Source: Burkholderiales bacterium (lineage in GTDB: Bacteria; Pseudomonadota; Gammaproteobacteria; Burkholderiales; Burkholderiaceae). Taken from it: a stretch of 8,062 bases of DNA. The number at the start of each line of letters is the position of its first letter. Position 1 is the first letter of the stretch. Made by a program: the position numbers and the translations under genes. The notes under the pieces were generated by a model. The model did not search any database. It had not been told where the DNA came from and saw only the letters and a list, made by a program, of their open reading frames with translations. This document shows, one piece after another, positions 1 through 6,907 of this stretch. The stretch spans positions 1-8,062 of the forward strand of contig CANBUA010000227.1 of NCBI GenBank assembly GCA_947372535.1, given 5' to 3'.

Positions 1-228
1 CACCAGCGCCTGCAACAGGTGGCGCGCGTTCTGGAAATCACCCTGCCACAGCAAGGCCGTGCCTTCGCAGGCCAGCTTGTAGGCCGTGTCGGCACTCATG
101 CGGTCGTCGGCCAGCACCACCTTGCGGGGTGCCGGCACACCGGCCTCGGAACGCCAACGGGCCTGGCAGGCCGCGCCATCCAGCGCCTGCCAGTGGATCG
201 AAGGGACGCTGTCGCTGTTCAGCTTCAG
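1..228 (-). CDS. Probable SAM-dependent methyltransferase, N-terminal part (runs off left edge)
   Basis: An uninterrupted minus-strand frame of 76 codons leaves the window at base 1. The visible protein has an Arg/Pro/Lys-rich strand followed by [18 protein letters not shown] and a stretch containing [20 protein letters not shown] recognise this as the N-terminus of a class I methyltransferase (RsmC/'small' methyltransferase type) often placed directly after metK in Burkholderiales. That is from memory, and the SAM-binding motifs lie outside the window. No ATG, GTG or TTG occurs in frame near the metK end. The frame offers CTG at 228-226, which overlaps the metK stop as CTGA, and CTG at 222-220, which sits six bases after an AAGGG at 233-229. 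The second is the better-spaced start. The next in-frame ATG falls inside the conserved part, at codon 44. The tight overlap implies co-transcription and translational coupling with metK, the source of its likely cofactor. The coding call is fairly safe, the exact substrate unknown. Confidence 0.68.
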   Translation of the reverse strand, partial: MKLNSDSVPSIHWQALDGAACQARWRSEAGVPAPRKVVLADDRMSADTAYKLACEGTALLWQGDFQNARHLLQALV

Positions 229-1412
229 CCCTTGATGCCAGCAGCCTGGCGCAGCACCTGGGCCTTGTCCGTGCGTTCCCAGGTGAACTCGGGCTCTTCA
301 CGGCCAAAGTGGCCGTAAGCCGCCGTCTTGCTGTAGATGGGGCGCAGCAGGTCCAGCATCTGGATGATGCCCTTGGGGCGCAGGTCGAAGTACTCGTTGA
401 CGAGTGCGGCGATCTGATCGTCGGGGATCACGCCCGTGCCTTCGGTGTAGACCGTCACGTTCATGGGTCGGGCCACGCCGATGGCGTAAGCCACCTGGAT
501 CTGGCACTGCTTGGCCAGGCCGGCAGCCACGATGTTCTTGGCCACGTAGCGGGCGGCGTAGGCGGCCGAGCGGTCCACCTTGGAGGGGTCCTTGCCGCTG
601 AAGGCGCCACCGCCGTGCGGGCAGGCGCCGCCATAGGTGTCGACGATGATCTTGCGGCCGGTCAGGCCACAGTCGCCTTGCGGGCCGCCGATGACAAAGC
701 GGCCGGTCGGGTTGATCAGGTACTTGGTGTCCTGCAGCCATTCCTTGGGCAGCACGGGCTTGATGATCTCTTCGATGATGGCTTCGGTGAACGAGGCCTT
801 CATCTTGTGCTGGGTTTCGGATTGATCCGGGTCGTGCTGGGTGGACAGCACCACGGTGTCGATGCTGTGCGGCTTGCCGTCCACGTAGCGCATGGTGACC
901 TGGCTCTTGGCATCAGGGCGCAGGAAAGGCAGGCGGCCATCCTTGCGCAACTGGGCTTGGCGTTCGACCAGGCGGTGCGCGTAATAGATGGGCGCGGGCA
1001 TCAGCTCGGGCGTCTCGTTGCAGGCGTAGCCGAACATCAGGCCCTGGTCACCGGCACCGATGTTCAGGTGGTCATCCGAGGCATGGTCCACGCCCTGGGC
1101 GATGTCGTTGGATTGCTTGTCGTAAGCCACCAGGACCGCGCAGCCCTTGTAGTCGATGCCGTAGTCGGTGTTGTCGTAGCCGATGCGCTTGATGGTGTCG
1201 CGCGCCACCTGGATGTAATCGACGTGGGCGTTGGTCGTGATCTCGCCAGCGAGCACCACCAGGCCGGTATTGCACAGCGTTTCAGCGGCGACACGTGAGC
1301 GGGGGTCCTGCTCGAAGATGGCGTCGAGGATGGCATCGGAGATCTGGTCGGCCACCTTGTCGGGGTGACCTTCAGAGACGGATTCGGAAGTGAAAAGGAA
1401 ATCGTTCGCCAT
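225..1412 (-). CDS. metK: S-adenosylmethionine synthetase (methionine adenosyltransferase)
   Basis: Makes S-adenosylmethionine from methionine and ATP, releasing phosphate and pyrophosphate, in the cytoplasm. It works as a tetramer built from dimers and needs Mg2+ and K+. The 395-residue product is slightly longer than the roughly 384-residue E. coli enzyme and shows all family hallmarks: GHPDK at residues 15-19 (ATP-binding His and Asp), signature 1 GAGDQG at 119-124, and the phosphate-binding signature 2 GGGAFSGKD at 267-275. The start is well supported: [19 protein letters not shown] is canonical and GGAG lies seven bases upstream of the ATG (minus strand). The stop overlaps the start region of the probable methyltransferase downstream. 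It is divergent from the acyltransferase genes across a 259-base spacer. I saw no recognisable SAM riboswitch in the leader. Nothing in the sequence looks damaged. Confidence 0.98.
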   Translation of the reverse strand: MANDFLFTSESVSEGHPDKVADQISDAILDAIFEQDPRSRVAAETLCNTGLVVLAGEITTNAHVDYIQVARDTIKRIGYDNTDYGIDYKGCAVLVAYDKQSNDIAQGVDHASDDHLNIGAGDQGLMFGYACNETPELMPAPIYYAHRLVERQAQLRKDGRLPFLRPDAKSQVTMRYVDGKPHSIDTVVLSTQHDPDQSETQHKMKASFTEAIIEEIIKPVLPKEWLQDTKYLINPTGRFVIGGPQGDCGLTGRKIIVDTYGGACPHGGGAFSGKDPSKVDRSAAYAARYVAKNIVAAGLAKQCQIQVAYAIGVARPMNVTVYTEGTGVIPDDQIAALVNEYFDLRPKGIIQMLDLLRPIYSKTAAYGHFGREEPEFTWERTDKAQVLRQAAGIKG

Positions 1413-1493
1413 GAGCTTGCTCCAGTCAAAAATGTATCGATCCTCGGCGTCGCCGGGGCTGTCGAGACCATTTCTCTGCGCAGCGGCGAACGC

Positions 1494-1566
1494 TTTAGCG
1501 GCTTTTATGAATCGCCCCGCAAGTTGTCCTGTTAACTCGGCGATTTGCGAAGTTTAGCGGATTTGA
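1494..1566. repeat. Imperfect 14-bp direct repeat in the metK/acyltransferase spacer
   Basis: TTTAGCGGCTTTTA at 1494-1507 and TTTAGCGGATTTGA at 1553-1566 match at 12 of 14 positions and start 59 bases apart. The first copy also overlaps the perfect 10-bp palindrome CGCTTTAGCG at 1491-1500. Both copies lie between the divergent metK and acyltransferase starts, so they could be operator half-sites. No known regulator consensus was matched and chance cannot be excluded. Confidence 0.35.
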
Positions 1567-1635
1567 CATGCCCTCAAACCGCGAGCTGGTTGGCCCTTGC
1601 TCGGCATTTTGAAAGAAGGTCAAAATCGGGGCGTG

Positions 1636-1663
1636 CTGTCGAGCGCCCAGCGCTTCATACAAT
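1636..1663 (+). promoter_or_regulatory. Candidate sigma-70 promoter of the acyltransferase pair
   Basis: A good -10 hexamer TACAAT lies at 1658-1663. A weak -35 candidate CTGTCG (3 of 6 matches) at 1636-1641 leaves a 16-base spacer. Transcription would begin about 6-8 bases after the -10, which is within a base or two of the ATG at 1672, so the mRNA would be leaderless or nearly so. This fits the absence of any Shine-Dalgarno before that ATG. The call rests on hexamer resemblance only. Confidence 0.42.
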
Positions 1664-1671
1664 CGGCCCCC

Positions 1672-2577
1672 ATGTCGCGCGTGTTCTTTGCCCTCTCCCG
1701 CTGGCCGCTGTGGCTGCTCTACCCCCTCGGTGTGCTGCTGGGTGGGCTGGCTTATGGGCTCTCCGGCACCTACCGGCGGCGGCTGAACGAGAACGCCGAC
1801 CGCGTGGGTTTGAGCCGCTGGCAGCGCTGGCAGGCCGCCAGCCACGCCGGGCAGATGGTGGCCGAACTGCCACGACTGTGGGGCCGACCGCAGGCGGCCC
1901 TGCTGGGCCCACGCGTGCAGTGGCGCCATCCCGAGGTGGTCGATGCGGCCTTGGGCGAATCGCGCGGGCTGGTGCTGCTGACAGCGCACATGGGCTGCTT
2001 CGAGGTCGCCGCGCAGGCCTATGCGGAGCGCTTCGGCGCGCACAAACCCATCACCGCCCTGTACCGCCCGGCCAAGCAGGCCTGGCTGGCCGACATCATG
2101 GAACGCGCCCGCGATCGGCCGGGCATGCTGGCCAGCCCGGCCACGCTCACGGGCGTGCGGCAAATGCTCAGGGCCTTGCGCAAGGGCGAGACCGTGGGCC
2201 TGCTGCCCGATCAGGTCCCGCCAGAAGGCATGGGCGTGTGGGCGCCCTTCTTCGGCCAGACGGCCTACACCATGACCATGGCGGGCAAGCTGATCGCCCA
2301 GGCCGGCACCGCCGTCGTGCTGCTGCGTGGCGAGCGACTGAACTGGCGGCAACGGCTGCGCTTAAAGGCCGATTACGTGGTGCACGCCCAGCGGGTATCG
2401 CCCGAGGTGGAAGCCCTGCTGGCCCAGGGCGATGCGGCACAATCGGCCGCCGCGATCAACCGCCTGATGGAAGACCTGATCATGCAATGCCCTGAACAGT
2501 ATCTGTGGGGCTACAACCGCTACAAGCCACCACGCCAAGGCATGTTGACCACCACCCCAAAGGACCAGCCCGCATGA
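1672..2577 (+). CDS. Lipid A biosynthesis acyltransferase family protein (LpxL/HtrB-like), first copy
   Basis: Predicted inner-membrane acyltransferase (Lip_A_acyltrans family) that moves an acyl chain from acyl-ACP onto the lipid A precursor, or a related lysophospholipid, at the cytoplasmic face. The 301-residue product is of normal family length. A hydrophobic anchor spans roughly residues 11-30 and an Arg-rich segment follows. The HX4E catalytic motif is H106-M-G-C-F-E111; LLPDQVPPEG at 177-186 and QYLWGYNRYK at 276-285 are further family-typical blocks. I chose ATG 1672 because the hydrophobic N-terminus begins there. An in-frame TTG at 1597 would add 25 residues with no family character. 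No Shine-Dalgarno precedes 1672, but a TACAAT box does, suggesting a leaderless message. Its stop overlaps the next gene's ATG. Which acyl position it serves, and whether it is LpxL or LpxM, cannot be told from sequence alone. Confidence 0.92.
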   Translation: MSRVFFALSRWPLWLLYPLGVLLGGLAYGLSGTYRRRLNENADRVGLSRWQRWQAASHAGQMVAELPRLWGRPQAALLGPRVQWRHPEVVDAALGESRGLVLLTAHMGCFEVAAQAYAERFGAHKPITALYRPAKQAWLADIMERARDRPGMLASPATLTGVRQMLRALRKGETVGLLPDQVPPEGMGVWAPFFGQTAYTMTMAGKLIAQAGTAVVLLRGERLNWRQRLRLKADYVVHAQRVSPEVEALLAQGDAAQSAAAINRLMEDLIMQCPEQYLWGYNRYKPPRQGMLTTTPKDQPA

Positions 2578-3476
2578 TGAAGACGCTGGGTGTGCGCGTC
2601 TTCCTCGCGCTGCTGTGGCTGCTGCACTGGCTGCCCTTGCCGATGCTGGCCGCGCTGGGCCAAGGCCTGGGCGCCTTGCTCCACCGGCTGGCCGCCTCGC
2701 GCCGCCGCATTGCGCTGCGCAACCTGGCCCTTTGCTTCCCAGACATGCAGGATACCGAGCGCCGCGCCTTGGTGAAAGAGCACTTCGGCTGGCTGTTGCG
2801 CAGCCTGCTGGAGCGCTCGGTGCTGTGGTGGGGCCACCCCGATCGCATCCGCCGTCTGATCCAGGTCGAAGGCGACATCGGCCTGGCCGAGCGCGAATTC
2901 AAGGCCACGGGCCGCGCCACCATGTGGCTGTGCCCGCACTTCGTCGGGTTGGACGTGGCTGGCGCGGCCATCCTGCTGTGCCAGCATCAACCGGGCGCCT
3001 CGATCTACCAGACGCAAAGCAACCCGGTGATCGATGCCGCCATGCGACGCGGCCGATTGCGCCTGGGCAATGCGGAGATCTTCCCGCGCAGCGACTCTGT
3101 CAAGCCGCTGTTTCGCGCCATCAAACAAGGGCGCGGTTTCTTCAACCTGCCCGACATGGATTTCGGCGCCAAGGACGCGGCGTTCGTGCCGTTTTTTGGG
3201 GTGCCGGCCGCCACGCTGCTCGCGCCTTCGCGCATGGCGCGTCTGCTGAACATGGTCGTGCAGCCAGTGATTGCCGAGCTGCTGCCCGGGGGCCAGGGCT
3301 ACAAAGTGCACTTCCTGCCGGCCCTGGAGAACTTCCCCACGGCAGATGCCGAGGCCGATGCGCTGCGGCTGAACCAGTTCATTGAACAGCACATCCGATT
3401 GCGCATGGCGCAATATTTGTGGGTGCACAAGCGTTTCAAAACCCGCCCGCCTGGCCAGCCCAGCCTGTATGGCTGA
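2574..3476 (+). CDS. Lipid A biosynthesis acyltransferase family protein (LpxL/LpxM-like), second copy
   Basis: Second member of the same family, 300 residues, clearly diverged from its neighbour. A hydrophobic N-terminal segment (about residues 9-36, rich in Leu and Trp) should anchor it in the inner membrane. The catalytic HX4D is H122-F-V-G-L-D127 after WLCP. NLPDMDFGAKDAAFVPFFG near 191-209 and QYLWVHKRFKTRP at 280-292 are conserved family blocks. The ATG at 2574-2576 overlaps the upstream TGA as ATGA, and an AAAGGA at 2559-2564 is nine bases away. A second ATG follows at once (2577), so the exact initiator is ambiguous by one codon. Translational coupling suggests the two enzymes act together, presumably as the two secondary acylation steps of lipid A; that pairing is inference. 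The 3' end contributes to an inverted repeat that crosses the stop codon. Confidence 0.92.
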   Translation: MMKTLGVRVFLALLWLLHWLPLPMLAALGQGLGALLHRLAASRRRIALRNLALCFPDMQDTERRALVKEHFGWLLRSLLERSVLWWGHPDRIRRLIQVEGDIGLAEREFKATGRATMWLCPHFVGLDVAGAAILLCQHQPGASIYQTQSNPVIDAAMRRGRLRLGNAEIFPRSDSVKPLFRAIKQGRGFFNLPDMDFGAKDAAFVPFFGVPAATLLAPSRMARLLNMVVQPVIAELLPGGQGYKVHFLPALENFPTADAEADALRLNQFIEQHIRLRMAQYLWVHKRFKTRPPGQPSLYG

Positions 3477-3489
3477 GCCCGGGCGGGTT
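3440..3489 (+). terminator. Inverted repeat across the acyltransferase stop, possible terminator
   Basis: AACCCGCCCG at 3440-3449 pairs perfectly with CGGGCGGGTT at 3480-3489 (10 bp). Inside the 30-base loop, CAGCC 3461-3465 can pair with GGCTG 3471-3475 around a five-base loop. The stem straddles the TGA at 3474-3476. No U-run follows, so it does not look like a classical intrinsic terminator. It could instead be a partial terminator or an mRNA 3'-end stabilising structure. Confidence 0.35.
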
Positions 3490-3508
3490 AACCTTCATCC
3501 GGACGAGT

Positions 3509-3690
3509 TGGCTGCCGATATGTCAGCCAGAGCCCCTTGTCCACTGCCGCGCCGGGACGATGCCGGCGCTCGGAAGGAACCCATGATGGCTTTTGAACGG
3601 GCTGCGCGACCCCTTGAGACGACCCGGCTCGGAAACGGTTCAGGTCTGTTGCAGAATGAGTGCACCAGTGAAGTCGTCCTTGATGACGAC
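3509..3690 (+). other. Cluster of short hairpins in the leader of the sensor-kinase gene
   Basis: Three separate inverted repeats are visible: TGGCTG/CAGCCA (3509-3514 with 3524-3529), GCGCCGG/CCGGCGC (3549-3555 with 3563-3569, loop of seven), and GTCGTC/GACGAC (3673-3678 with 3685-3690, loop of six). The middle one ends five bases before the Shine-Dalgarno of the small ORF at 3583. The third lies inside that ORF. They may form an attenuator or a regulated leader. None matches a riboswitch class I know, and short GC-rich repeats also arise by chance. Confidence 0.3.
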
Positions 3691-3747
3691 CACCAACTAA
3701 ATCAGAGGGCTGCCTTGGCGGCTCATCGAAGGGTCACGCACTCGTGA
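3583..3747 (+). CDS. Possible small protein, 54 residues, overlapping the kinase start
   Basis: I do not recognise this product. The ORF begins MMAFERAARPLETTRLG, contains an acidic patch VVLDDDHQLN (residues 31-40) and ends in a basic AAHRRVTHS. It has no membrane segment or known motif. Translation signals are good: AAGGAA at 3574-3579 lies three bases before the first ATG and six before the second, at 3586. Its TGA (3745-3747) overlaps the GTG start of the kinase as GTGA, a typical coupled arrangement. It may be a leader peptide that controls access to the kinase start, or a small partner protein. Against it, the frame stays open upstream into the acyltransferase gene, back to 3382, so in this GC-rich DNA the openness could be accidental. 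Real coding status is unproved. Confidence 0.4.
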   Translation: MMAFERAARPLETTRLGNGSGLLQNECTSEVVLDDDHQLNQRAALAAHRRVTHS

Positions 3748-6700
3748 AACGCTTGACGGAACTGGCACACCAGTTGGCCTTGCTCTATAGGCATGGCCCT
3801 GCCCTGGGCATCGATTTCCGCGCCATCGCCGACCAGCTGGACGCACGCGTCACGGTCACCGACGCCCAGGCCAAGAAGGTTTACCGCAATCCCCAGGCCA
3901 TGGTCGATGACGACAGCGCCGGGACAATGCTGCACATCAAGTTGCCGCTGCGCGATGCACAGGATCGGCCCGTCGGCGAGCTTGATGTCGAGTCATTGCA
4001 GGCCGATGAGCACGGCCTGGACGCTGTCTCGCAGACCGCCCGCATGACCGAGGCCATGGACCTGGTCACCGACGTGCTGGGTCTGCTCATGCGCAGCGAC
4101 AACGAGACCGACCTGCTGGAGCGCGCCTGCAGCATCCTCGTCGTGCGCGGGCATTACCTGGGCGCGGCCATCGTGCCCATCGAAGGTGAAGGGCGCATGG
4201 CAGCGGTGCCTTTGAGCCTGGCAGGCGACCGCGCTCAGCTCGACCTGCCCGGCCCCTTCGCGCTGGACGACCCGCAATGGGAACAGCACCCGGTGGCTCG
4301 CGCCGCCGAGTCGGGCCTGTGCGTGGTCCACCACCGTGCCCGTCCATCCGAGCCTGGCGTCGCGCAAGCCCTGATCGCGCTGCCACTCAAGAACGAGGAC
4401 GAGGTCTTTGCCGTGTTGCTGCTGGCCAGCCAGCGCATGGCCCCGGCCGGCTCGATTCAAGCGATGTTGCAACGCATGGCCGACGAGCTCTCGCTGGGCA
4501 TCGAGTTGCTGCGCTCACGGGCCCGCTTGAGCACCGAGCGCAAGCAGCGCGAGATCCACCTGCGCCAGCAACTGATGACCTCCCAACGCCTGAGCCTGGC
4601 CACCGAATCGGCCGATGTCGGCATCTGGGAGCTGGACCTGGGCCGCGACATCATCACCATGGATGAGCGCGTCACCACCCAGCATGGCCTGCCCGTGCAG
4701 ACGCGCCAACTGCTGGGCAGCACCTTGCGCGACTGGGCGCACGCCGAGGACCGCCCAGCGCTGGAGAGGGCCATGGAACAGGTCACCGAACAAGGGCTGT
4801 TCAGCGACATCACGTTCCGCACCACGCCCTGGGACGGACGCACCCGCGTGATCCGCCTGCACATGTCCCCGCAGCGCGATGACACATCCGGCGACGTCAC
4901 CGGCATCCTGGGCACCTCGCAGGACGTGACCGACCACGCGCGCCACGAACAGCAATTGCACGACCTGGACGCCAAGCTGCGCATGGCCACCGAGGCCACC
5001 GGTGTCGGCCTGTGGGAGTTGGACATCACGGCCCAGAACGTGCTGCTCGATGGCCGCACCCGCCAGATCTACGGCCTGGATGTCGATGCCGGCACCTTGA
5101 GCCTGAACGCCTGGCTGGGCTGGGTCCACCCCGGCCAGCGCCAGGAACTCATCGGGCGACTCAAGGACAGCCAGCGCCGCGCGCAGAAAGGCCAGTTCGA
5201 ATGTGCCATCACCCCGCCAGACGGCCGCCTGCGCCGCGTGCTCATCAGCTGGATCAGCCGCGCCAACAGCCATGCCGAGGTGATTGAGCTGATCGGCACC
5301 CAGGTGGACGTGACCGAGCGCCGCCGCGAGGAGGACCGTGCCGCCCAGACCCACCAGCGCCTGGCCCTGCTGGCCGGCGCCTCGGGCGTGGGTCACTGGC
5401 AATACAGCCTGCAGGAAGGCTTCGAGTTCGACGAGGCCACCTACCGCATGCTGGGCGTGAGCACCACGCCCTTCCCTGCCGCCGCCTGGTTGATGGAGAT
5501 GTGCTTGCCCAGCAGCCAGCGCGAAGCCCTGGAGCTGGCCCTGATCACGGCCGACGACCACCTGGAGGTCTCGCTGCGCTGGCAGGGGCTCGATGGCGTC
5601 TCGCGCCAGATGGTGTGGATGGGCACGGTGGACCGCGACGCGCGCCGCACCGTGATCCGCGGCAACGGCCTGTGCATCGACGTGACAATCCAGCAGCAGC
5701 TCGACCAGGCCAGGCGCCACGCCACGCAACAGCAGCAGCGCGCGGGCGAAGGCGGGCTCACGGCCCGCGTCAGCCACGAACTGCGCTCGCCGCTCAACGC
5801 CATCCTGGGCTTCGTGCAGCTCATGCGCCAGCACCCACAGTCCTTGTCGTCTTCGTCCAAGGAAGATTACCTGGGTGAGGTGGAGAGCGCCGGCCGGCAC
5901 CTGCTGGACCTGCTGGGCGATGCCATGGACCTGTCCCGCATTGAATCGGGCGATGCCCAGCCCGAGCTGGAGGACGTCTCCCTCATCGACCTGATGGGTG
6001 AGCTGCTGCCGCTGATCGAACAGCAAGGCCTGCCGCAGGATGTGCGGGTCGAACTCGGCAACCTGGGCGCCTGGCCCACGGTGCGCGCCGACCGCCGCAT
6101 GCTCAAGCAGGCACTGATGTACATCGCCACGCGCGCCATCGGGCGCAGCCCGCCACATGGGCAGGTCGAATTGCGCTTCGATCTGCAAGGCGCGCAAGTG
6201 GCCATCCTGGTCAGCGACGAGGGCCGCGCCCTGAGTGCCACCGAACAAGCCCGGGTGTTCGAGCCCTTCGACGACCCGATCGTCGAAGGAGAACAGCCCG
6301 CCCCTACCGGCATGAGGCTGGCCATCGCGCGTCACTGCGTGGAGGCCATGGGTGGACACTTGCAGGCAGCCAACCGGCCAGGCTCGGGGGTGACCTTCTC
6401 CCTGAGCCTGCCCAGCGACACGCCCAACGATCATTCAATCAGGACTGGCGCGCTGGCGCCAGCAAGGGAACACATGCAACCGGTTCGAATCGACACGGCC
6501 GTCACCGGCAAGGTCCTCTACCTTGAAGACAACCCCAGCAACGTGCTGCTGGTCACCGAATGCCTCAGCCTGCGCCCTGGCATCGAGCTGACCGTGGCCA
6601 CCTGCGTGCAGGATGCCTTGAAGCTGATCCAGCAGCAGCGTTTCGACCTCGCCCTGCTCGACCTGCAACTGCCCGACGGCGACGGCTACGACGTGCTGCG

Positions 6701-6878
6701 GCCCCTGCGCGAACTGCACGGCAGTCGCATGCCCTGCATCGCGCTGACGGCCAACGCCATGCTCAATGAACGCAACCGCGCCCTGGAGGCGGGCTTTGAC
6801 GAGTTCTGGACCAAGCCGCTGGATCTGCCTGCCTTTCTGGCTGGCATCGACAAGGCCCTGAGCCGCCAGCCCCACTAA
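3744..6878 (+). CDS. Hybrid sensor histidine kinase/response regulator (GAF-PAS-PAS-PAS-HisKA-HATPase-REC) with degenerate ATP site
   Basis: A 1044-residue soluble signalling protein with no membrane segment or signal peptide, so it should sense a cytoplasmic cue. In order: an N-terminal sensor-like segment (1-100), a GAF-like domain (about 105-260), a helical linker, three PAS-like domains (about 283-400, 408-528, 538-650), a Gln-rich coil (650-668), HisKA with H-box [11 protein letters not shown] (H678), an HATPase-like domain (about 745-890), and a receiver (922-1040) with acidic D929, phospho-acceptor D973, T1002 and K1024 all present. No Hpt or DNA-binding domain follows. The ATP-binding half is unusual: both N-box Asn positions are Y793 and R797, G1 reads DEGRA instead of DxGxG, and G2 reads PTGMRLA instead of GxGLGLA, though the F-box VFEPF is kept. 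The GTG start has GAAGGG ten bases upstream and overlaps a small ORF. Its partner and ligand are unknown. It may be a phosphatase or relay rather than an autokinase. Confidence 0.9.
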   Translation: MKRLTELAHQLALLYRHGPALGIDFRAIADQLDARVTVTDAQAKKVYRNPQAMVDDDSAGTMLHIKLPLRDAQDRPVGELDVESLQADEHGLDAVSQTARMTEAMDLVTDVLGLLMRSDNETDLLERACSILVVRGHYLGAAIVPIEGEGRMAAVPLSLAGDRAQLDLPGPFALDDPQWEQHPVARAAESGLCVVHHRARPSEPGVAQALIALPLKNEDEVFAVLLLASQRMAPAGSIQAMLQRMADELSLGIELLRSRARLSTERKQREIHLRQQLMTSQRLSLATESADVGIWELDLGRDIITMDERVTTQHGLPVQTRQLLGSTLRDWAHAEDRPALERAMEQVTEQGLFSDITFRTTPWDGRTRVIRLHMSPQRDDTSGDVTGILGTSQDVTDHARHEQQLHDLDAKLRMATEATGVGLWELDITAQNVLLDGRTRQIYGLDVDAGTLSLNAWLGWVHPGQRQELIGRLKDSQRRAQKGQFECAITPPDGRLRRVLISWISRANSHAEVIELIGTQVDVTERRREEDRAAQTHQRLALLAGASGVGHWQYSLQEGFEFDEATYRMLGVSTTPFPAAAWLMEMCLPSSQREALELALITADDHLEVSLRWQGLDGVSRQMVWMGTVDRDARRTVIRGNGLCIDVTIQQQLDQARRHATQQQQRAGEGGLTARVSHELRSPLNAILGFVQLMRQHPQSLSSSSKEDYLGEVESAGRHLLDLLGDAMDLSRIESGDAQPELEDVSLIDLMGELLPLIEQQGLPQDVRVELGNLGAWPTVRADRRMLKQALMYIATRAIGRSPPHGQVELRFDLQGAQVAILVSDEGRALSATEQARVFEPFDDPIVEGEQPAPTGMRLAIARHCVEAMGGHLQAANRPGSGVTFSLSLPSDTPNDHSIRTGALAPAREHMQPVRIDTAVTGKVLYLEDNPSNVLLVTECLSLRPGIELTVATCVQDALKLIQQQRFDLALLDLQLPDGDGYDVLRPLRELHGSRMPCIALTANAMLNERNRALEAGFDEFWTKPLDLPAFLAGIDKALSRQPH
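6464..6476 (+). promoter_or_regulatory. Internal Shine-Dalgarno and in-frame ATG before the receiver domain
   Basis: AAGGGA at 6464-6469 stands four bases before an ATG at 6474-6476 that is in frame with the kinase (M911). Translation from it would give a 134-residue stand-alone receiver (residues 911-1044). The 12-bp palindrome GCTGGCGCCAGC at 6452-6463 abuts the Shine-Dalgarno and could hide or expose it. The surrounding linker (about 891-920) is a natural domain boundary. Use as a start is inferred. Confidence 0.35.
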
Positions 6879-6895
6879 CGCGGCCGGGGGCGCGC

Positions 6896-6901
6896 AATAA
6901 T
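6896..6901 (+). promoter_or_regulatory. Candidate -10 box of dapF, implying a leaderless start
   Basis: AATAAT (5 of 6 matches to the sigma-70 -10) ends six bases before the dapF ATG, so transcription would begin at or next to that A. No convincing -35 is visible at 16-18 bases, and no Shine-Dalgarno precedes the ATG. The box also sits in the 29-base gap after the kinase stop, so read-through from upstream is equally possible. Confidence 0.35.
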
Positions 6902-6907
6902 GGCGGC

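Noticed and set aside
129..1298. A 389-codon plus-strand open frame opposite metK
   Set aside because: metK is unmistakable on the other strand; this frame has only low-complexity Val/Ala/Gly/His composition and no family motif.
1597..1671. N-terminal extension of the first acyltransferase from a TTG at 1597
   Set aside because: It adds residues without family character before the conserved hydrophobic N-terminus, and it would cover the TACAAT promoter box. ATG 1672 is preferred.
1413..1671. SAM-responsive riboswitch upstream of metK
   Set aside because: No arrangement matching a SAM or SAM/SAH riboswitch core could be identified by eye in the minus-strand leader.
1495..2352. A 285-codon minus-strand open frame opposite the first acyltransferase
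   Set aside because: No recognisable product; the opposite strand carries a complete family protein with catalytic residues.
3382..3582. Longer version of the small ORF starting inside the second acyltransferase
   Set aside because: The upstream part lies over the conserved C-terminus of the acyltransferase in another frame. The first ATG with a Shine-Dalgarno is at 3583.
3480..3743. Cyclic-di-GMP (GEMM) or other known riboswitch in the kinase leader
   Set aside because: The conserved core elements I know for these classes are not present. Only simple hairpins were found.
5970..6420. Frameshift or pseudogene explanation for the eroded ATP site of the kinase
   Set aside because: The frame runs without interruption into a fully conserved receiver, and the regions between the boxes still follow the HATPase pattern ([21 protein letters not shown]), so individual residue replacement explains it better.
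4515..6434. A 639-codon open frame on the minus strand opposite the kinase gene
   Set aside because: It is antisense to well-supported kinase domains, is rich in Gly, Ala, His and Gln without recognisable motifs, and is the expected mirror effect of GC-rich codon use.
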